Part shown: positions 59,677 to 64,000 of the stretch, piece by piece
Layout: every line of letters starts with the position of its first letter
How positions within the stretch are numbered: the stretch's first letter is position 1
Assembly: GCA_019358875.1 (NCBI GenBank)
Contig: JAHHIF010000022.1
Location: forward strand, 51,403 to 115,402
DNA: 64,000 nt
DNA from: Symplocastrum torsivum CPER-KK1
Lineage (GTDB): Bacteria > Cyanobacteriota > Cyanobacteriia > Cyanobacteriales > Coleofasciculaceae
Direction of reading: 5' to 3'
The notes under the pieces: generated by a model
What the model saw: only the letters and a program-made list of their open reading frames with translations
Told to the model about the DNA's origin: nothing
Databases searched by the model: none
Translations under genes and position numbers: made by a program

Positions 59677-60008
59677 GAGGCACTCCTGGCAATAGCGAAT
59701 GCTTGCCGATTGGGTAAATGGGCATGGAAAATATGCGATCGCGCACGAGATGTACGCAGATTTCGCAAGGAATATGGCAACCCAATAGGCGAAGCGCTGA
59801 GCGCTCAAAGCGGAATCACCTACTTTTGTTGTGGTGTGATGACTATTTATGTAAGACACTGAGAAAGCAGCAGGCATCCAAAAGGGTATTCAAGAAAGCA
59901 CCTAACTACCCTAGCGGTGGCTTCCCGGATTTCCTGCCTGTTCTTGTGTCCTTTTTATTATACATCGACTAGTCAAACTATCAAGTCAAAGTATTAAGTT
60001 AATAGCTT
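59677..60008. other. Divergent region between accessory pair and XRE gene
   Basis: No gene is seen. Near 59970-60000 two AGTCAAA-type sequences (AGTCAAACT and AAGTCAAAG) are spaced by about 15 bp just in front of the XRE gene and could be half-sites for that repressor. Confidence 0.4.
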
Positions 60009-60263
60009 GTGGTCAAAAAGAAATCTGGCTCAGAGGACAATGAGTCCCCGTTAAAGAAACTTAGAGAAGAGGCGGGACTCTCCCAACAGGAGCTAGCTAC
60101 TAGGATTGGTGTAGCTGTAGCAACTATTAGTCGCTGGGAGAGAGGCGCACCAGCAATGTTGACTGTGCCTCAAATGAAGGCACTTTGTAAGGTATTCGAC
60201 AGAAGTATTGAGGAGTTGCCTGACGAGTTTGGAGTACCAAAGCGATCGCCTGAAGGGGAGTAG
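60009..60263 (+). CDS. XRE-family helix-turn-helix regulator
   Basis: An 84-residue DNA-binding protein. The HTH_3 domain spans about 15-70, with LKKLREEAGLSQQELATRIG and VAVATISRWERGAPA. The rest, VPQMKALCKVFDRSIEELPD, completes the five-helix fold. It starts with GTG and has no effector domain. Such proteins often regulate adjacent operons or act as antitoxins. Here it is divergent from two unknown genes and upstream of the mntA-hepT pair. It is likely to autoregulate. Confidence 0.88.
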   Translation: MVKKKSGSEDNESPLKKLREEAGLSQQELATRIGVAVATISRWERGAPAMLTVPQMKALCKVFDRSIEELPDEFGVPKRSPEGE

Positions 60264-60377
60264 GGGAAGAGAATGCGATCGCGTAGTAGCGGTCAGGGAA
60301 AATGCGATCGCTTTGTCTGCTTCATATTTTCCCACCAACCATATGTAAAATTTGGGAGAAGGCTTTACAGGTAGACC

Positions 60378-60668
60378 ATGCAGCGAGATGAGGTACTGAC
60401 CATTCTGGCGCAGCATCAAGACTCACTCAAGCGCTTTGGACTTAAGTCGATAGCAATTTTCGGCTCAGTGGCAAGGAATGAGGCTAAACCAGGTAGCGAT
60501 GTGGATATCTTAGTTGAGTTTGAGGGACTAGTAACTTTTGACCGATACATGGATCTGAAGTTCTACCTAGAAGACCACCTTGGAACACAGGTAGACTTAG
60601 TGAGTAGACGCGCCCTCAGACCACAAATTCGACCTTCCATAGAACAGGAGGCTATTCCTGTCACGTAG
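60378..60668 (+). CDS. mntA: MntA-type nucleotidyltransferase antitoxin
   Basis: A 96-residue minimal nucleotidyltransferase. The motif IFGSVARNEAKPGSDVDILV holds Gly29-Ser30 and the metal-binding Asp41 and Asp43. In MntA-HepT modules this enzyme adds AMP to a Tyr of the HEPN toxin HepT and so neutralises it. The gene ends inside the start of the hepT remnant (11-nt overlap), the normal layout for these pairs. The downstream toxin is broken by a MITE and a deletion, so MntA here is an antitoxin without a functional local partner. All catalytic residues are intact. Confidence 0.9.
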   Translation: MQRDEVLTILAQHQDSLKRFGLKSIAIFGSVARNEAKPGSDVDILVEFEGLVTFDRYMDLKFYLEDHLGTQVDLVSRRALRPQIRPSIEQEAIPVT

Positions 60669-61102
60669 TATCCGCCTCTACATTGAAGACATTCTTGCCA
60701 GCAGCGCTAAAGTGCTACGCTACACCCAAGGCATGAACTTTGAGGATTTCCTAGGTGATGAGCGTACTTTTGATGCGGTTAGGACTTACGCACAAGCCCC
60801 ATATCTGGTAGGGGCGCACAGCTGTGCGCCCCTGCAAATGGTGTTTCAAGGATGGATTTGCGTAAGTCCTGTGCGGTAATGCGAAATCTACAGATTATTG
60901 GGGAAGCTGCCAAAAACGTACCCTTAGAAATTCGAATCGCTACCCAGAGGTTGAGTGGCGAAAAATTGCTGGACTACGTGATGTACTCGCTCACGCCTAC
61001 TTTAGTTTGGAGAACGAAATTCTTTGGGATATTATCCAGAACAAAGTACCGCCTTTGCTGAAACAGGTACAGCACATACTAGAAGTGGAGTTTGGCGATT
61101 GA
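60658..61102 (+). pseudogene. hepT: HepT-type HEPN toxin, disrupted
   Basis: The frame after mntA reads SRSIRLYIEDILASSAKVLR and NFEDFLGDERTFDAV, then a 92-bp MITE interrupts it. It resumes VMRNLQIIGEAAKNVPLEIR and, after a 1-nt deletion near 60935, RYPEVEWRKIAGLRDVLAHA with the HEPN RX4H motif intact, ending LEVEFGD. The first codon is CTG at 60658 where an ATG or GTG would be expected. HepT toxins are ribonucleases that act on tRNA or mRNA. With an insertion that shifts the frame and a separate deletion, it cannot be made as an active protein. Confidence 0.88.
60780..60871 (+). mobile_element. MITE-like element inside hepT, AGGACTTACGCA family, copy 3
   Basis: A 92-bp element with ends TAGGACTTACGCA and TGCGTAAGTCCTG. 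It is flanked by the 6-bp direct repeat TGCGGT (60774-60779 and 60872-60877). Its interior (CCCCATATCTGGTAGGGGCG, GCACAGCTGTGC, CAAATGGTGTTTCAAGGATG) is nearly identical to the copy at 21114-21203. It has no coding capacity, so it must have moved with a transposase from elsewhere. Confidence 0.93.
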
Positions 61103-61341
61103 TAGCTTTTCCGCTGATGGGCAGGGGCAGGTATTGCGTCTTTGCTCTTCAACAAGAGCTTCTCTTTTCAGCCAATCAGACACTAATCCTAACTTCGCAT
61201 GACCAAAAGCGCGATCGCTTTCAAGCATCTAGTCAGGCATAGTACTGCATCAAAATAACCCGCTTTCCTCTCAACCTTGTTGAAGGTGAAATTTCTAGCA
61301 GGTTATTTTTGGATATTTAAAGAGATTTAAATCAGTATTAC

Positions 61342-62049
61342 CTAAACAGTTGCTAATTCCGGCTCAGGACGCTTACTGTTGCGAATCCCTTCGATCGCTT
61401 CTGCGTAATCTTTCGCCTTAAACACAGCCGAACCAGCAACGATCGCATTTGCTCCCGCTTCCAAAACCTGCCAGGTGTTATTTCCTTTCAGTCCACCATC
61501 GACTTCAATCCAGGGAGAAAGACCCTTTTCATCGCACATCTGACGCAGTTTGCGGATTTTTGGCAACACGGCGGGGATAAAGCTTTGTCCACCAAAGCCG
61601 GGATTGACACTCATGATCAGCACCAAATCACAGACTTCTAACACATACTCAATCAAATCCAATGGTGTTGAGGGATTCAGCACTACACCCGCTTGCTTAC
61701 CGAGTTCTCTAATCTGACATAGAGTGCGGTGTAGATGGGGAGAAGCGTTGTGTTCGCAGTGAACAGAAATAATATCAGCTCCTGCTTTCGCGAAATCTTC
61801 CACGTACTTTTCTGGTTCCACAATCATCAAGTGGACATCCAGAGGCTTTTTCGTAATGGGGCGAATTGCTTCAACAATCAGAGGACCAATCGTGATATTC
61901 GGGACAAAGCGACCATCCATCACGTCAACGTGAATCCAGTCAGCACCAGCGGCATCCACCGCCTGAATTTCTTCCCCCAGTCGGCTAAAATCCGCTGATA
62001 GGATAGAAGGGGCAATAACTATGGGGTTCTGAGATTGCGATTGGGTCAT
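61342..62049 (-). CDS. rpe: Ribulose-phosphate 3-epimerase
   Basis: A 235-residue TIM-barrel enzyme that interconverts ribulose-5-phosphate and xylulose-5-phosphate in the Calvin cycle and pentose phosphate pathway. Family motifs are APSILSADFSRLGEE, WIHVDVMDGRFVPNITIGPL with metal-binding residues, DVHLMIVEPE, MSVNPGFGGQSFIP and EVDGGLKGNN. Length and motifs are normal. The ATG start has a typical MTQSQSQNPIVIAPS leader of cyanobacterial Rpe. It is monocistronic and divergent from the subtilase gene. Confidence 0.96.
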   Translation of the reverse strand: MTQSQSQNPIVIAPSILSADFSRLGEEIQAVDAAGADWIHVDVMDGRFVPNITIGPLIVEAIRPITKKPLDVHLMIVEPEKYVEDFAKAGADIISVHCEHNASPHLHRTLCQIRELGKQAGVVLNPSTPLDLIEYVLEVCDLVLIMSVNPGFGGQSFIPAVLPKIRKLRQMCDEKGLSPWIEVDGGLKGNNTWQVLEAGANAIVAGSAVFKAKDYAEAIEGIRNSKRPEPELATV

Positions 62050-62223
62050 GACTGGCGATACTCTCCTGCGTCCTCTGTGCCTATATATCTTAACAAAATC
62101 TTTAGTAATCCCCTAACTTTGCGATCCCCAACTAAGTACATATAACTTAGAGGTGGGTAAGACTACACGTAGATTTCGACCCACCTGCCCCTAATAACTG
62201 ATAACAATTTAGGAGAAGCTTCC

Positions 62224-63825
62224 TTGGCTCATCGGCAGACTGTAAAGAGACTCGGATGGATAATTGGGGGTTTAAGTGCCTCCTGCTTCACAATCCCAGC
62301 ACTGGCTTCACCCGCTTCTGTAGGAGAAACGGGAATTAATGCCCAAAAACTCCGCGAACCCCCCTACAACTTAACTGGTCGTAAGATTGCGATTGGTCAG
62401 GTCGAAATTGGCAGACCAGGACTATTTGGAATTGACAAGTCAGTTTCCTGGAATCCTGCGATCGCATTAGAACGAGTATTCTTTCGTAATGAACCAGCGA
62501 AAGTAAATACCGATGTTGATTCCCACGCAGCAATGGTCGCTAGTGTGATGATCAGCGGTGACAAAACCCTACCGGGAGTTGCACCGGGGGCACGCCTATA
62601 TTCCTCTGCCTCCGGTTCACCTGTGGAAGGTGGGCAACCCGAAGAGTGTTTATCTGCCCAACATATTGCCTTGCAAAACGGTGGAGATGTTCGGGCAATT
62701 AACTTTAGCTTTGGTGAACCTCTCCAGCGTGATCCCAGACCAGAAGCCACGCTTGATGGCAATGCTTTGTTAACCCAGTGTATTGATTGGTCAGCCCGCA
62801 CCCACGATGTTCTTTACGTGGTTGCAGGAAATCAAGGCAGTGGTGGCATTCCGATTCCCACCGACAACTTTAATGGGATTAATGTTGCCTACACAACGCA
62901 GAGAGACGGCGTGTTTAGCAAGGTAGATTTTGCTAACTTGAGTGCGCTTCCTGTAGGGATTGGCAGACGTTTGATCACTCGTGAAATTAATGTTGGTCCA
63001 CGTCGCTCGATTAATCTATCAGCTCCCGGCAGCAAAATAGCTGTGTATGAACTGGATGGCAAGATTGTTGAGGTTAGCGGTACAAGCTTTGCAGCTCCTC
63101 ATATTACAGCATCAGTAGCACTGCTTCAGGAATTTGGCGATCGCCAACTCCAGTCTAAGCAACCAAATTGGAGTACAGATTCTCGACGCAATCAAGTCAT
63201 GAGAGCCGTGCTGCTCAACTCCGCTGACAAAATCAAAGACAATGGTGATGGCTTGCGCTTGGGAATGACTCGCACCGTTTTGGGCAAAAATAGCCTCAAC
63301 TGGTTAGAGTCTGATGCCTACAAAGACCCAAAAATCCCTCTAGATATCCAGATGGGGACAGGACATCTTAATGCGTTCAGGGCTTATGAGCAGTTTAGTC
63401 CTGGTCAATGGAGTCCAGAGGCAGTGGTGCCATCAATGGGTTGGGATTATCGAACGGTTGAGGAAAAAGCCTCTCAGGATTATGTCTTGGAACAACCGTT
63501 AAAGGCAGGCAGTTTTGTGTCTTTAACCCTTGCTTGGGAGCGCCTAGTCGATCTAGACGATAAGAACAAGAACAATGCCTTTGATGTTGGGGAGAGTTTT
63601 CGCGATCGCGGTTTGAATAACCTCGACCTCTATCTAGTACCTGCTGATGACGACGGCACAAATAAAACTGTCTGTTCTTCCGTCAGTGAAGTCGATAGCG
63701 TAGAACATATTTTCTGCCCTGTTCCTACTGCTGGTCGGTACAAAATCCGCGTTCAGTATCGCCAACAGGTAAATGAGGCATCTCAGCCTTACGCCCTTGC
63801 TTGGTGGACAGTTCCCGCAAACTAG
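62224..63825 (+). CDS. Secreted S8 (subtilase) family peptidase, variant triad
   Basis: A 533-residue secreted protein. The signal peptide is LGWIIGGLSASCFTIPALAS. The subtilase domain spans about 40-400: the His is His101 in DSHAAMVASVM, the oxyanion Asn is Asn203 in VVAGNQGSG, and the Ser is Ser288 in VSGTSFAAPHITA. At the first triad position, where DTG or DSG is expected, the protein has IGQVEIGRPG, so Glu61 replaces Asp. The C-terminal 130 residues resemble a beta-sandwich domain. Such a substitution may lower activity or mark a cyanobacterial subfamily. A TTG start with AGGAG upstream is used. Confidence 0.88.
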   Translation: MAHRQTVKRLGWIIGGLSASCFTIPALASPASVGETGINAQKLREPPYNLTGRKIAIGQVEIGRPGLFGIDKSVSWNPAIALERVFFRNEPAKVNTDVDSHAAMVASVMISGDKTLPGVAPGARLYSSASGSPVEGGQPEECLSAQHIALQNGGDVRAINFSFGEPLQRDPRPEATLDGNALLTQCIDWSARTHDVLYVVAGNQGSGGIPIPTDNFNGINVAYTTQRDGVFSKVDFANLSALPVGIGRRLITREINVGPRRSINLSAPGSKIAVYELDGKIVEVSGTSFAAPHITASVALLQEFGDRQLQSKQPNWSTDSRRNQVMRAVLLNSADKIKDNGDGLRLGMTRTVLGKNSLNWLESDAYKDPKIPLDIQMGTGHLNAFRAYEQFSPGQWSPEAVVPSMGWDYRTVEEKASQDYVLEQPLKAGSFVSLTLAWERLVDLDDKNKNNAFDVGESFRDRGLNNLDLYLVPADDDGTNKTVCSSVSEVDSVEHIFCPVPTAGRYKIRVQYRQQVNEASQPYALAWWTVPAN

Positions 63826-64000
63826 AGTCACCCAAGGGAGCAGGGGGAGAAGAGGAGCAGGAGTAGAGAAGTCTATAGAACCCATTTGAGATCTTGAGAA
63901 GAGGCTGAAAGCCTTTTAATCATTAGCCTAATGAAGCAAAGGTTGATTTTGGTTGTGGCATTGGCTAGGGTTCGCTCAAAGTTCTTAACGAGGATCTGGA
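63826..64000. other. Downstream flank
   Basis: No gene is supported in the last 175 bases. A purine-rich GGAGCAGGGGGAGAAGAGG tract lies right after the peptidase gene. Confidence 0.5.

Overview
The window is a stretch of cyanobacterial chromosome. HIP1 octamers (GCGATCGC) are scattered throughout. Many genes are cyanobacterial signatures: a class II Calvin-cycle aldolase, a ferredoxin-dependent divinyl chlorophyllide reductase (BciB), a helical carotenoid protein, a DUF1818 protein next to rpoZ, RimB-RimK, DUF4388 proteins and CHAT/CHASE2 proteins. The 7-bp CCCAATT-type tandem repeats, abundant Uma2 and CHAT genes and several MITE-like elements point to a large-genome filamentous species. The genus cannot be fixed from the sequence alone.

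Layout: 0.5-5.1 kb holds an aldose-1-epimerase relative, tRNA-Lys, fbaA and aspS. 5.4-6.4 kb has a small acidic protein divergent from a helical carotenoid protein. 6.7-10.3 kb is a signalling module: roadblock protein, DUF4388 protein, small GTPase and a second DUF4388 protein. 10.5-14 kb is a MacA/MacB-type efflux operon bracketed by inverted CCCAATT arrays. 14.4-20.3 kb has a TPR protein, a response regulator divergent from a GyrA/ParC subunit, and an Eis-like acetyltransferase. 20.5-25.6 kb has a small membrane protein, tRNA-Pro, the DUF1818/secreted protein/rpoZ cluster, a GDSL hydrolase, a lumenal-type pentapeptide protein and a glycosyltransferase. 25.7-33.7 kb has a Uma2 protein, a collagen-like secreted protein, an unusual methionyl-tRNA synthetase, a SIMPL lipoprotein, a PspA-like protein carrying an internal glycine-zipper insertion, and bciB. 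34-42 kb has rimB-rimK, a Ser/Thr kinase, a sugar-type ABC permease, a TPR protein, an MscS channel and a second Uma2 protein. 42.4-45.3 kb is a degraded accessory patch: divergent macrodomain, orphan antitoxin, SDR, and CHAT remnants cut by a 21-bp repeat. 45.4-58.8 kb has a CHAT-CHASE2 protein and partner, a coiled-coil protein, csaB, a pentapeptide protein, a tryptophan dioxygenase relative, an M23 peptidase, birA, pgeF and a serpin. 59-61.1 kb has two unknown genes, an XRE regulator and an mntA-hepT pair whose toxin is broken. rpe and a variant subtilase close the window.

The most interesting observations are: (1) the PspA/glycine-zipper chimera, with a third zipper copy left out of frame downstream and a coupled basic gene; (2) a roughly 92-bp MITE family, one copy of which sits in hepT with a 6-bp duplication, next to an independent 1-nt deletion; (3) a second repeat element whose terminal inverted repeat supplies the last codons of the GyrA/ParC gene; (4) a 21-bp array that reads as a heptapeptide repeat and truncates a CHAT gene; (5) a proteobacterial-looking MetRS with KFSTS in place of KMSKS; and (6) a subtilase with Glu at the usual Asp position. 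All assignments were made by reading the sequence; no database search was run.
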